Shown: piece after piece, positions 8,423 to 16,476 of the stretch
How positions within the stretch are numbered: position 1 is the first letter of the stretch
Layout of the letters: every line of letters begins with the position of its first letter
Origin: Paenibacillus spiritus
Lineage (GTDB): Bacteria; Bacillota; Bacilli; Paenibacillales; Paenibacillaceae
DNA length: 64,000 nt
Assembly: GCF_008710135.1 (NCBI RefSeq)
Contig: NZ_VYKK01000004.1
Coordinates: 1-64,000, forward strand
Direction: 5' to 3'
Notes under the pieces: generated by a model
What the model was told of the DNA's origin: nothing
Databases searched by the model: none
The model's input: the letters and a program-made list of their open reading frames with translations, nothing else
Program-made: the position numbers and the translations under genes

Positions 8423-9775
8423 TCAAGCGCCCTGCGCTCCGGAAGCGGTGCGGATCTCCTCCACCGTCTCTTCGATTCCCGTATCGGCATTCAGGTAGAT
8501 CCGGTACTGGGAGCCGTTGATTTTGCCGCCGAATTCATACGTCAGCACTTCTTCGCCGTTGTCGTTCTCGATCCAGGCCATCCGGTGGTACAGCTCACGG
8601 AAGTCCCCGTTCAGCTTCGCCCGGGCGGCCTCAAGATTAAGCTTCGGCTTCGGTATCTTGCGGTTGTCCTGGTGCTCGTTCACATAATCGCTGGCCTGGA
8701 AGCCCGTAACGTCCCCCGTATCAAGACCGGCGCGGACGGTGATCTTCTCGGGGTAGATCAGCGTGTCTCCGGACCGGGTCACAAAGGTGATGTTGCCCAG
8801 ATTGTCGTACCTGTCTGCGCTGACCGCCGTCATATGCGGGTAGCCCTTGAGCTTCAGGAATTCCCCCGCCTTCTCGACCGCCCGGGCCAGAGGCACATTC
8901 GCCGGTCCCACTTCACGGCTGTCCGAATAGGAGATCAAGAGCCCCCCGTTCACCGTGAAATCCATGCTGATCGGGCCTTTCGGAGCTTCCACCTTCGCCG
9001 TATAGGATTCCCACTCGGTTCCCTGTCCGTTATGGACCACCGATACCGGAGTCTGCGCGCCTGAATCGCTGAATTTTAGCGCTTTGCGCTTGATGTCTTC
9101 AGCCGATACCGGCACCCCGTCCAGCTTGCGAACCGAGCGTTTGTCATACATGCTGGCGACCGAGGGTCCCCAGTCAAGTTCCGGATAGGCGCCGACCCGT
9201 TTGTCCACCGTTTTGAATCCGTCGATAATCGTATTGTCCTCCGCCTTGTTATTCGTGGCGAGAGCGGATTCCACATCCATCCAGCGCAGCCGGTTGGTGA
9301 TAACTTTCTCCTGTACGCCCTGAAGCTCTTTGGAAATTTCCGCCGAACTCTGGTACAGAGCCTTCAGATTCTTCAGTTCTCCGTCCGTGATCGGCTTATC
9401 CTTGAAATCGCGGATGGCGGCTTTGTAAGAGAAATTCGAGATTTTGGACAAAAACTCTTCCGTCTTGCTGAACGGCAGCAGCGTGAGCGGAAGCTGATTG
9501 ATCTCATTCTGCGCCTCGCTCGTCAGTCTCCATACATTGACCAGACCCTTGCGGTGCATACCGTCCGAAGCGGCGTGTACAGCCAGGGTGCTCCCCAGCT
9601 CGCCATGGAGCTGTTCCACGTGATAGGACAGATCGTGAAAGGCACGCTGATACTGGTTCTCGGCTTTCAGCAGAATCGCATTCTTTTCCTGGTTCTCCCG
9701 GTACCCCCAGACGAGAGCTCCTACAAACAGGAGAGCGGCCAGCGGAAAGAGAACGGCACTCATACGCTTGTACAT
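8423..9775 (-). CDS. ypeB: germination protein YpeB
   Basis: A 450-residue protein with one N-terminal membrane segment (about residues 8-25), a long helical region, and two or three PepSY-like repeats in the C-terminal half (KALKFSDS, VEKAGEFLKLKGYP, ARAKLNGDF). In Bacillus spores YpeB stabilises and localises the cortex-lytic enzyme SleB. sleB, normally beside ypeB, is not present here. The start is ATG with a GGGAG site at a somewhat long distance. Confidence 0.92.
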   Translation of the reverse strand: MYKRMSAVLFPLAALLFVGALVWGYRENQEKNAILLKAENQYQRAFHDLSYHVEQLHGELGSTLAVHAASDGMHRKGLVNVWRLTSEAQNEINQLPLTLLPFSKTEEFLSKISNFSYKAAIRDFKDKPITDGELKNLKALYQSSAEISKELQGVQEKVITNRLRWMDVESALATNNKAEDNTIIDGFKTVDKRVGAYPELDWGPSVASMYDKRSVRKLDGVPVSAEDIKRKALKFSDSGAQTPVSVVHNGQGTEWESYTAKVEAPKGPISMDFTVNGGLLISYSDSREVGPANVPLARAVEKAGEFLKLKGYPHMTAVSADRYDNLGNITFVTRSGDTLIYPEKITVRAGLDTGDVTGFQASDYVNEHQDNRKIPKPKLNLEAARAKLNGDFRELYHRMAWIENDNGEEVLTYEFGGKINGSQYRIYLNADTGIEETVEEIRTASGAQGA

Positions 9776-9849
9776 AAGGCGGCAAGACTCCCTTCAATCG
9801 CTTGTTGCCGTTAGTTTGACTGAAAGAAGGAAGACTTATGCACCAAGAT

Positions 9850-9996
9850 TCAATCCTGTTCTTCGATCAAAAAGCCGCTGGTGCAGCTGCACAGGCACTG
9901 CTTGAATCCGGTCTGGATGACGCCGCGTTCCCTGACGCCCCGCAGCACGTAGCTCTCGCCGCATTGTCTGCAAATAATTCGGACTTTGACACGCAA
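9850..9996 (-). CDS. small Cys-rich protein, probable zinc ribbon
   Basis: A 48-residue minus-strand reading frame beginning with TTG six bases after GGGGTG. It contains CRQC near residue 9 and CLCSC near residue 34, a plausible zinc site. It lies between ypeB and prsW, where sleB might be expected. A plus-strand frame (9838-10083) covers the same bases but has no family features. I do not recognise the protein; reality rests on the ribosome site and cysteine pairs. Confidence 0.5.
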   Translation of the reverse strand: MRVKVRIICRQCGESYVLRGVRERGVIQTGFKQCLCSCTSGFLIEEQD

Positions 9997-10072
9997 AAAA
10001 GACACCCCGTTTCAAGAGAGATTTCCGGTGCGTTCCGGAAAAATATTCCTGAATACAGTGTGTCCTATTCAG

Positions 10073-10768
10073 CTACAGGTTAACCTCTTCCTCCCGCTTG
10101 GCAAGCCGGAAGGGAGAACGATTGTTGGCTCGGGCAACCTTGCCCATACCGCCATACCAGAGAACGGCCATCATCGGCACCATGAACCAAATCCAGTAAT
10201 TCGGCGTGGCGCCGATAATGAAATCGTAAATACCGTGCCACAGCCAGGGCAGCACGAAGGACAGGGCCAGAATTCGGCGGGTTCTTCCCGAGGGCGAGAA
10301 CTTGGCCCTTCCCAGATGGTATCCCATAATGATGCCGAACATGGCATGTCCGGACACGGGCAGCAGCGCCCGGACCAGCATCGGGCCCAGTGCCGCATGA
10401 TTATACAGAGCGTACAGCACATTCTCTACGGTCGCAAAGCCGAGGGAAATCGCCACCGCATAGACGATACCGTCATACGGCTCGTCAAATTCCATATGAT
10501 TGTAGATCATATGATAAAGGACGAACCATTTCAGCCCCTCTTCCACCCCGGCCGAAATCAGAAACGATTCGGAGTAAAGGTCCAGAGGCAGCCCTTTCAT
10601 AAGGCCGTTCTGAATAATCATGACCGGGAAGACAATAAGAAACCCCAGCAGAAATACCTTGGCGACAAGCTGCAGGGGCTCCTGATCGTATTTATCTTTC
10701 AGATAAAAATAGGTCAGCAAAGCAAGCCCCGGTGCGACTGCCGACATCATGACCGAAAACAATAGCAC
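10073..10768 (-). CDS. prsW: PrsW-family intramembrane protease
   Basis: A 231-residue multi-pass membrane protein. VEEGLKWFVLY is the conserved EExxK motif, and SGHAMFGIIMG and WHGIYDF supply the other family motifs. In B. subtilis PrsW cleaves the anti-sigma factor RsiW at site 1 after envelope stress and is encoded near sleB/ypeB. Its substrate here cannot be told. The start is GTG, 8 bases after GGAGG. Confidence 0.88.
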   Translation of the reverse strand: MLLFSVMMSAVAPGLALLTYFYLKDKYDQEPLQLVAKVFLLGFLIVFPVMIIQNGLMKGLPLDLYSESFLISAGVEEGLKWFVLYHMIYNHMEFDEPYDGIVYAVAISLGFATVENVLYALYNHAALGPMLVRALLPVSGHAMFGIIMGYHLGRAKFSPSGRTRRILALSFVLPWLWHGIYDFIIGATPNYWIWFMVPMMAVLWYGGMGKVARANNRSPFRLAKREEEVNL

Positions 10769-10790
10769 CGATAAGGCCTCCCTGCTGTAG

Positions 10791-11405
10791 TTATTGCTGG
10801 CGCTTGAAATGCTCGCACAACTGCTCTACGGCGTTGTCCGCCATAACCGTCTTGCCGTACTCCGCCAGCACCGATTGGGTGACCGGAGAAGAATCGCCGA
10901 ATTCGGACAGAACAGCGACCAGAGCCGCCAGCTCCGCTTCCTCGAAATCCTTGGGATCGAAATACAAATACCATTTATCGTTGTACGAATACAGCGTACC
11001 CGCCGAAGTGATCCGGCCGATGAGCACATGGGCGGCTTCGATCAGAACCTCGAAATCGCGGAATGCATAGACAACGGAATCGCTCTGTTCAAGCGTAACT
11101 TCCATCTCATAAATCTCATCGGGCATTTCTTCTTCGCCGGAGGCGCCGTATGAGTGGTGATCATATTTGCCCCTTGTGACAATGACAACCATGCCTTGGG
11201 CGGGCAGAGCGAACACTTCAACGGCAAGAGGACCGGTTGCGTCAAAACCGAGCTCTGTGTAGGCCTGATCCATCATTTCCGTAAAGAGGTCGTGTACCTT
11301 CGGTACTTCCTGCCACATGTCTTCCTTCTGGATTCCCCGCTCGCTAAGGTCGTCAAAAGTGAGGAAAATCCGTATCTTATCTTGACTTAAGCGCTCAATT
11401 CTCAT
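10791..11405 (-). CDS. mecA: MecA-family adaptor protein (YpbH/MecB type)
   Basis: A 204-residue adaptor that delivers substrates to ClpC. The N-terminal MRIERLSQDKIRIFLTFDDL...R is the MecA substrate-binding domain; an acidic linker follows, then a C-terminal ClpC-binding domain with YLYFDPKDF. Position beside ypb-like genes suggests the paralogue YpbH (MecB). The start is the ATG of MRIERLS behind GGGAGGATCC, nine codons inside the longest open frame. Confidence 0.85.
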   Translation of the reverse strand: MRIERLSQDKIRIFLTFDDLSERGIQKEDMWQEVPKVHDLFTEMMDQAYTELGFDATGPLAVEVFALPAQGMVVIVTRGKYDHHSYGASGEEEMPDEIYEMEVTLEQSDSVVYAFRDFEVLIEAAHVLIGRITSAGTLYSYNDKWYLYFDPKDFEEAELAALVAVLSEFGDSSPVTQSVLAEYGKTVMADNAVEQLCEHFKRQQ

Positions 11406-11525
11406 GACAGGATCCTCCCTTTGCAAGCTCAATTTATTCTAGTGTATGATGAGTCCCGAGTTATGAGCCAAAAATGGATACTATGTATGTATGTTATCAT
11501 TTTGGGACGGCAAATGCACGTAAAT

Positions 11526-11573
11526 AAAAAAAGAATCATTTCGGAGCCGCCCAACGCGTCTCCAAAATGATTC
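11526..11573 (-). terminator. rho-independent terminator
   Basis: The minus strand forms a stem of GAATCATTTTGGAG with CTCCGAAATGATTC followed by a run of seven T. It lies just past the stop of the 116-residue protein at 11592 and also separates it from the mecA-family gene. Confidence 0.85.
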
Positions 11574-11591
11574 CGGAGTCTCCGAACGCGG

Positions 11592-11942
11592 TTATAAACC
11601 CGGTACGGTTGTATGCGTCTCTCGGAGAATCCGCTCCACGTCATGCTTGACTTCAGGATTGCTGCGAATGAAATCCTTCAGCATCTTGAGATTGGCTTCA
11701 TGGGATTTCGGCTCCGATTCGTGCTTGGCGGCATTGACGCCTTGTACGGAATGATCTGTCCCTTTATCGCGGTTCGCTGTGCTCCCGAACCCGGTCAGGG
11801 CCATATCCACAATCTTGTCTTTGGCTCTTCCGGCAGCTTGTCCCTGGCCCAATGCGTTCATCAGCATCGGCCGCTTGCGGGACATCATCATGCTTGCCGT
11901 CGCACCCAGCACCAGACCGCAGAGAAATGACGAAGTCTTCAC
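11592..11942 (-). CDS. small membrane-anchored protein
   Basis: A 116-residue protein with a short hydrophobic N-terminus (FLCGLVLGATASMMM) that could be a membrane anchor, as in YtxH-like small proteins. The remainder is polar. The ATG follows a GGAGG sequence. It diverges from the polysaccharide deacetylase. No function is recognised. Confidence 0.7.
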   Translation of the reverse strand: MKTSSFLCGLVLGATASMMMSRKRPMLMNALGQGQAAGRAKDKIVDMALTGFGSTANRDKGTDHSVQGVNAAKHESEPKSHEANLKMLKDFIRSNPEVKHDVERILRETHTTVPGL

Positions 11943-12027
11943 ATTTCATGCCTCCTTGTATGGTAGAATCATGACTAGTGTTCGCGGAATGGAGAGCGGG
12001 CATACAGCCAAGTCAGACGAAAGCGAG

Positions 12028-12954
12028 ATGAAAAAAGTGGGTAAACCGACAGCAGCATTCCTTCTCGCCGCCTTATTGCTGGCATCCTGTTCCAGCGAAG
12101 GCGGCTCTACTCCCGTCCAGACTCCGGGCGCTTCTTCCGGCCCCGCCCAGACGGCTGCGGCTTCTCCCTCCGCCGCCTTGCCGACGGCATCGACTTCTTC
12201 GGCCGTTCCCTCCGTCCTCCCTTCAACTTCGTCCGTGCCGGCGGCTTCGGGACTACCTTCTCCGTCGCCAAGCCAAGAGCCGGCTGGAGCGGAATCGCCG
12301 ATTCCCATCCAATATCAGATGAACAGCAATTATGACATCAAGCCGGTCGACGGGAACGCGAACAAGAAGGTCGTGCTTCTGACCTTCGATGACGGCCCGA
12401 AAGAAGCGGCAATGATTAACACCATCTTCGATACGCTCGACAAACATCAGGCCAAGGCCATCTTCTTCGTCAACGGCTACCGGGTCAAGGAGCACCCGGA
12501 ACTGCTGAAGCTGATCCAGGAACGCGGAGGCATCATCGGCAATCACAGCTGGGATCATATTGTGCTGAAGAAGAAGCCCTATGCCGAAGTGAAGAAGCAG
12601 ATTGAAGACGTCCAGAAGATCGTTAAGGACGTCACAGGCGAGACTCCGGTCTTCTTCCGGCCGCCGCACGGAGCAGGGGGCGACGTCGGCAAGAAGGTCG
12701 CGGCCGAGAACGGCCTGCTCTACATGACCTGGTCCAACGGTTCGCTGGACTGGACGATGAAGGAGAAGGAAGCCGGGAAGCCGGACAAAATTGTCAAGAA
12801 CGTAACCAACCAGCTCCACGCAGGCAGCAATATTTTGATGCATGAGCTGCCCTGGACGGTCGAGGCGCTCGACAAGCTGCTGACCACGCTGGAAGGCAAG
12901 GGCTACAGCTTCGTCGATCCCCGCAGCATCAAGACTCCTGCGGCAGCGAATTAA
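12028..12954 (+). CDS. polysaccharide deacetylase lipoprotein
   Basis: A 308-residue secreted lipoprotein. A Lys-rich N-terminus and LLLASC lipobox come first, then a Pro/Ser/Ala-rich linker of about 70 residues, then a NodB domain. LTFDDGP supplies the catalytic and metal Asp pair and NHSWDH the HxxxH metal ligands; RPPHGAGG is motif 3. It should remove N-acetyl groups from a cell-wall polymer, probably peptidoglycan. The longest frame starts at 11779 but runs over the divergent gene; the ATG before the signal peptide is preferred although its ribosome site is weak. Confidence 0.87.
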   Translation: MKKVGKPTAAFLLAALLLASCSSEGGSTPVQTPGASSGPAQTAAASPSAALPTASTSSAVPSVLPSTSSVPAASGLPSPSPSQEPAGAESPIPIQYQMNSNYDIKPVDGNANKKVVLLTFDDGPKEAAMINTIFDTLDKHQAKAIFFVNGYRVKEHPELLKLIQERGGIIGNHSWDHIVLKKKPYAEVKKQIEDVQKIVKDVTGETPVFFRPPHGAGGDVGKKVAAENGLLYMTWSNGSLDWTMKEKEAGKPDKIVKNVTNQLHAGSNILMHELPWTVEALDKLLTTLEGKGYSFVDPRSIKTPAAAN

Positions 12955-12984
12955 GGAATGTGCATATCACTTGTATTATTAAAG

Positions 12985-13023
12985 AAGCGGCCGTTCAAGG
13001 AGGTAATCCTTGGACGGCCGCTT
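12985..13023. terminator. bidirectional terminator
   Basis: A long stem (AAGCGGCCGTTCAAGGA with TCCTTGGACGGCCGCTT) lies between the convergent deacetylase and metallophosphoesterase genes and ends in a T-rich stretch on the plus strand. Confidence 0.85.
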
Positions 13024-13042
13024 TCACTTCCCTTTTGAATTT

Positions 13043-13921
13043 TCAAGACCGCTCGGTCCCCTGCCCTTGCACGTCTTCCGTGTCCGGCTGTCCGCTGCGC
13101 AGCGTCAGTAGATGAATCTCCGCCGGACTGCCCCAGCGGAACGGCAAATGGGCCGTACCGTAGCCGCGGCTGATGAACACCCGGGTTGCGCCGCTTCCGT
13201 CCGGCCGGTCCGGCCAGCGAAAGAGACCTGCCGAGTACCGGCGGTAGAACGCTTCTTTTACGTGCCTTCTGCCCAGGACCGGGAGCACGATCTGTCCCCC
13301 GTGCGTGTGTCCGCTCAGGACGAGATCCGCCGGCACCTTCTCTCTGCCTTCCAGCCAGATCGGATCATGCACCAGAATGATCCGGTTATCCGCGGCGCTT
13401 CCCGGCGGAAGATGCGGCGGCGGCGCGGCTGAACGCCCGACTCCCCGCTTCGGATAATCAATTCCGGTCAGCCAGAGGCGGGTATCGCGTCCTTCCGCCA
13501 GCACGATGTTCTCGTCCTTCAGCAGCCGGATGCCCGTCTTCCGAAGAACCTCTTCGAACTCCGAAGGCGTTACCTTGACGTCATGATTGCCGCTGACCGC
13601 ATAGACAGGAGCAACGGAAGCCAGAAGCCGCATGTTGGCCTTCATCCGCTCCAACTTATTGTCAAGCTCTGTAAGATCGCCTCCGGCCAGCACCGCGGCC
13701 GCCCGGCCCCGAACCGGGGCAATCAGCCGCTCCGGCAGCCGGCGGCTGTGAATATCGGTGACGAGCAGCAGCTGCAAGCCGTCGAAAGAACGGTCCAGTT
13801 CTTCCAGCGTCAGCTCCTGCTCGATCAACCGGCCGCCATGCGCCAGCGCATACATCCATCCCAGCAGCGCAAGCCCCGCCAATGCCAGAATCAATACGGC
13901 CCAAGCCAGAACCGTTACCAT
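13043..13921 (-). CDS. membrane-anchored metallophosphoesterase
   Basis: A 292-residue protein with an N-terminal membrane helix (VLAWAVLILALAGLALLGWMYA) and a calcineurin-like phosphoesterase domain: VTDIHSRR, GGDLTELD, SGNHDV and SGHTHGGQI bind two metals. It matches the YpbG/YaeI group; the substrate is unknown. The ATG overlaps the end of the Ala/Arg-rich gene upstream by 7 bases. Confidence 0.88.
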   Translation of the reverse strand: MVTVLAWAVLILALAGLALLGWMYALAHGGRLIEQELTLEELDRSFDGLQLLLVTDIHSRRLPERLIAPVRGRAAAVLAGGDLTELDNKLERMKANMRLLASVAPVYAVSGNHDVKVTPSEFEEVLRKTGIRLLKDENIVLAEGRDTRLWLTGIDYPKRGVGRSAAPPPHLPPGSAADNRIILVHDPIWLEGREKVPADLVLSGHTHGGQIVLPVLGRRHVKEAFYRRYSAGLFRWPDRPDGSGATRVFISRGYGTAHLPFRWGSPAEIHLLTLRSGQPDTEDVQGQGTERS

Positions 13922-14379
13922 AGTTCATTCAGCGGCGGAGCGCCCTTGACTCCCCAGAGCAGCAGCATCGCCAGCAGCGCCAAGAACAGAGCCTGCAGGG
14001 AATTGACAAATATTTTGCTGAGCCGCACCCGCTCAGACGAATGCTTGCTGGCGCGGGAGGGGGTGCTTCCCTCCGTCTTCGCGGCCCGGCCGCTTCTGCC
14101 GGCGGCGGAACGCCGGCTGCCGGCTGCCGCAGCGGAATGCTTGCTGACCCGGCTACCGACGGCCGGTTCCTTCGGCTTCCGGACAGCCGGCTTGGACTCC
14201 GCAGCGCTCCCCGCTTCCCGGGGCGCGCTCCGTTTGCTGCGCGACAGCGCAGCGGCGGCTCCTTTCGTGTCCGGGATGCGCCCGGACGCGCGGCGGGAGG
14301 CCGTTTTGGCAGCAGCTGCGGGCTTGTTCGCACTCTTGGCCTTGGCGCGCGATTTAACCCGGCTGAGTTCCTCGCTCAT
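13915..14379 (-). CDS. Ala/Arg/Ser-rich protein with C-terminal membrane helix
   Basis: A 154-residue low-complexity protein rich in Ala, Arg, Ser and Lys, ending in one hydrophobic helix (LQALFLALLAMLLLWGVKG). The basic N-terminal part could bind nucleic acid or anionic polymer and the tail would anchor it. The start is ATG behind AGGAGGG, well inside a longer open frame. It overlaps both neighbours, indicating an operon with the CPBP protease and the phosphoesterase. No family recognised. Confidence 0.65.
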   Translation of the reverse strand: MSEELSRVKSRAKAKSANKPAAAAKTASRRASGRIPDTKGAAAALSRSKRSAPREAGSAAESKPAVRKPKEPAVGSRVSKHSAAAAGSRRSAAGRSGRAAKTEGSTPSRASKHSSERVRLSKIFVNSLQALFLALLAMLLLWGVKGAPPLNELW

Positions 14380-14969
14380 GACTCCCTCCTGTAACGAATC
14401 ACCAGACCTGAGAACAGGTCGATGACAAAATGGCATACAATCGGGGCCCACAGGCTTCCCGACATCACATAAATATAGCCCAGACCATAGCTGCTGAGAA
14501 AGACCCAGCCCGTCGGCAGCCAGTGGCGCAGATAGCGGACATGGATGACTGCGAACAGAATACTGGTCCAGTAAATGCCGAAGCCGTGCTGAACGGCTCC
14601 CCGGAACAGCAGCTCCTCGCATACGGCCACAATCGCGGACAACAGCACGATATGCCATACCGGACGGCTCCTGAACAGCAGCTCGTTGATGCCTCCGTCA
14701 TCCATCGTATTCTCGGGTACAACGCGGGTCAGCAGCAGATCGACAAGCAGCATGGCCAGGGCAAGACCAAGCCCCCACGCCAAAAAATCGTAACTGTTCG
14801 GAATTTGTAACAATTCCAGCGGGTTGCGCTTCTGTAATATGATCCAGATCAAACCGATAATAAAGGTGAGAGCCTGCGTGAAATACAGGTTCGCCAGCAA
14901 AAGCCGGTCAGTCAGCTCCTGAGGAGCCGCCTTTTTAATCTTGATGTCGCCGAATTTGAATTTTTTCAT
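14376..14969 (-). CDS. CPBP-family intramembrane metalloprotease
   Basis: A 197-residue multi-pass membrane protein of the CAAX protease/bacteriocin-processing family, corresponding in position and type to B. subtilis YpbD. CEELLFRGAVQHGFG is the EExxxR motif, AVIHVRY and VCHFVID supply the histidine motifs. Substrate unknown. It is the first gene of a three-gene unit and diverges from the gene at 15026. Confidence 0.85.
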   Translation of the reverse strand: MKKFKFGDIKIKKAAPQELTDRLLLANLYFTQALTFIIGLIWIILQKRNPLELLQIPNSYDFLAWGLGLALAMLLVDLLLTRVVPENTMDDGGINELLFRSRPVWHIVLLSAIVAVCEELLFRGAVQHGFGIYWTSILFAVIHVRYLRHWLPTGWVFLSSYGLGYIYVMSGSLWAPIVCHFVIDLFSGLVIRYRRES

Positions 14970-15025
14970 GCTAACCTGCCTGTCTTTATGAAGGTTGTAA
15001 TTCCGAGTCTAAAGGAGCAAATGCC

Positions 15026-15928
15026 ATGAGCCGCCGCAGTAACCGAAGTCAAATGCTGTATACCCTTGGATTCCTGTTCTTGCTCGTATCCGCGTTCGCC
15101 GTGTTCTTCACCGGCGTTAAAGTCGGAGCCGACAAGACCGAAGCCAAATATGTAACCAAGAACGCCGAAACGCAGTCGGCCGAGGGCGGCGCCTATTCGC
15201 AGCAGGAACTGGTCAATTACTATCATAACGTATTTTCGCCCTATCGGGAATTCAAGGCCGCTTGGAACGGACAGTTGAACCGCCTTTCAGGCAGCCTGAC
15301 CAGCCGCGAACGGGCCTCCGTTCTCAAGACGATGGCAGAACTCGCCGACAAATCGTACAGCGAAGTGACCCGGGAGTCCCTCTTCTCCGACTCGCCGCTG
15401 CTGGAGCAGGGACAGCTTAATTCGCTCAAGAGCATCCGCCTGTTCGCCGAGGCAGCCAAGGCTGCCCGGGACGGAGGAGCGGCGTCCCAGTCTGCGGATG
15501 CCCTCGGCAAAGGGGAGCTCTCTGTGGGAGCCGTCAAATACGGGCTGCTCGGTCAGAAGAATTATTACGACGCGATGGTTGTATGGGGCGGGCGCAACAA
15601 TGCCCAGATCCCAGGCAGCTACAAGGCTTCCCGCACCATCAGCCTCAAGGAATGGAGCAGCATGCCGCTGCTGCTCAAGAACGCCATCTCTGCGGACATG
15701 ATGCTGAACCGCAAGCAGTTCGAGAGCTACGAGCCGCAGGACCTCAGCGCCAAGATCGACGACCTGATCCACTCGGGCGCGGCCCAGTCGCTGAGCGTAT
15801 CGAGCGCGCAAAAAGCCTTCTCGCTGCTTGTATCGACAGGAGCGCTGCAGGAGAATGATTACAGCCGGGTGCGCGTCCATTATTACAGCAGCGAAGTGCT
15901 GCCTCAGCTTCCGTTCTTCTATGAATAA
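15026..15928 (+). CDS. membrane-anchored protein of unknown function
   Basis: A 300-residue protein with one N-terminal membrane helix (LYTLGFLFLLVSAFAVFFTGV) and a largely helical, polar extracytoplasmic part. No catalytic motif is visible. The ATG follows AAAGGAG at 8 bases. It stands as a single gene between the divergent CPBP operon and the serA leader. Confidence 0.75.
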   Translation: MSRRSNRSQMLYTLGFLFLLVSAFAVFFTGVKVGADKTEAKYVTKNAETQSAEGGAYSQQELVNYYHNVFSPYREFKAAWNGQLNRLSGSLTSRERASVLKTMAELADKSYSEVTRESLFSDSPLLEQGQLNSLKSIRLFAEAAKAARDGGAASQSADALGKGELSVGAVKYGLLGQKNYYDAMVVWGGRNNAQIPGSYKASRTISLKEWSSMPLLLKNAISADMMLNRKQFESYEPQDLSAKIDDLIHSGAAQSLSVSSAQKAFSLLVSTGALQENDYSRVRVHYYSSEVLPQLPFFYE

Positions 15929-15970
15929 TTCCGGGCTTTTTATTCTAGCACAGGATGCGCGCAAAACCTA

Positions 15971-15999
15971 TTGACACACCTTGCGCAGCCATGTTACAT
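15971..15999 (+). promoter_or_regulatory. probable sigma-A promoter of the serA leader
   Basis: TTGACA is followed after 17 bases by TTACAT (or after 18 by TACATT). It lies just ahead of the T-box leader and is the best promoter-like sequence there. Confidence 0.6.
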
Positions 16000-16019
16000 T
16001 ATGAAAAAATTAATGACCC

Positions 16020-16277
16020 AATCGATGACGGAACAGGAACACTGAAGGTCTTCAGAGAGCCGGCGGGTGGTGCAAGCCGGTAGGCGGACAGTCTTTCCCA
16101 GCGCTCCCGAGATATCGAGCCGAACGTTCAGTAGGCCCGGTCGGATCATCTCCGTTACCAGTGTTCCTGTAATCAGGATAATGAGGCTGCCGCTCTCTTC
16201 GGGCAGCGAATTAGGGTGGCACCACGACAACTCTCGTCCCTATACTACGGCCGTAGTATGGATTCGGGAGTTTTTTT
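16020..16277 (+). ncRNA. T-box leader of serA
   Basis: The T-box consensus AGGGTGGCACCACG is at 16213-16226, followed by a terminator (ACTCTCGTCCC ... GGATTCGGGAGT then seven T). Upstream is a long Stem I closed by AGGAACACTG and CAGTGTTCCT. The 3' side of Stem I carries serine codons (TCT at 16149 or TCC at 16151) where the specifier is expected. This fits the family rule: uncharged tRNA-Ser would stop termination and turn on serA. The specifier choice is an inference. Bases 16278-16476 between leader and gene show nothing more. Confidence 0.9.
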
Positions 16278-16476
16278 GTTGGCTTCTTCCATGCCATCCC
16301 CTTCTCCCCGGCTTGCAGGAGCGTCTCTGCAGCTTTCTTCTCTGCTGCGATAACGCGGTTGTCCAATTGAATATCAACGCGTTGAAGAAGCGGTGACCTT
16401 GCGAAGTGTTGGTAATGCGGAGTGCCTCGCGGCCCTCCTCTTATACAGGCTTTTATATTAAGGAGGAAGAGAAATC

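Noticed and set aside
9838..10083. Plus-strand 81-codon frame between ypeB and prsW
   Set aside because: No domain features and it runs into the prsW end; the minus-strand 48-residue frame with Cys pairs and ribosome site is favoured.
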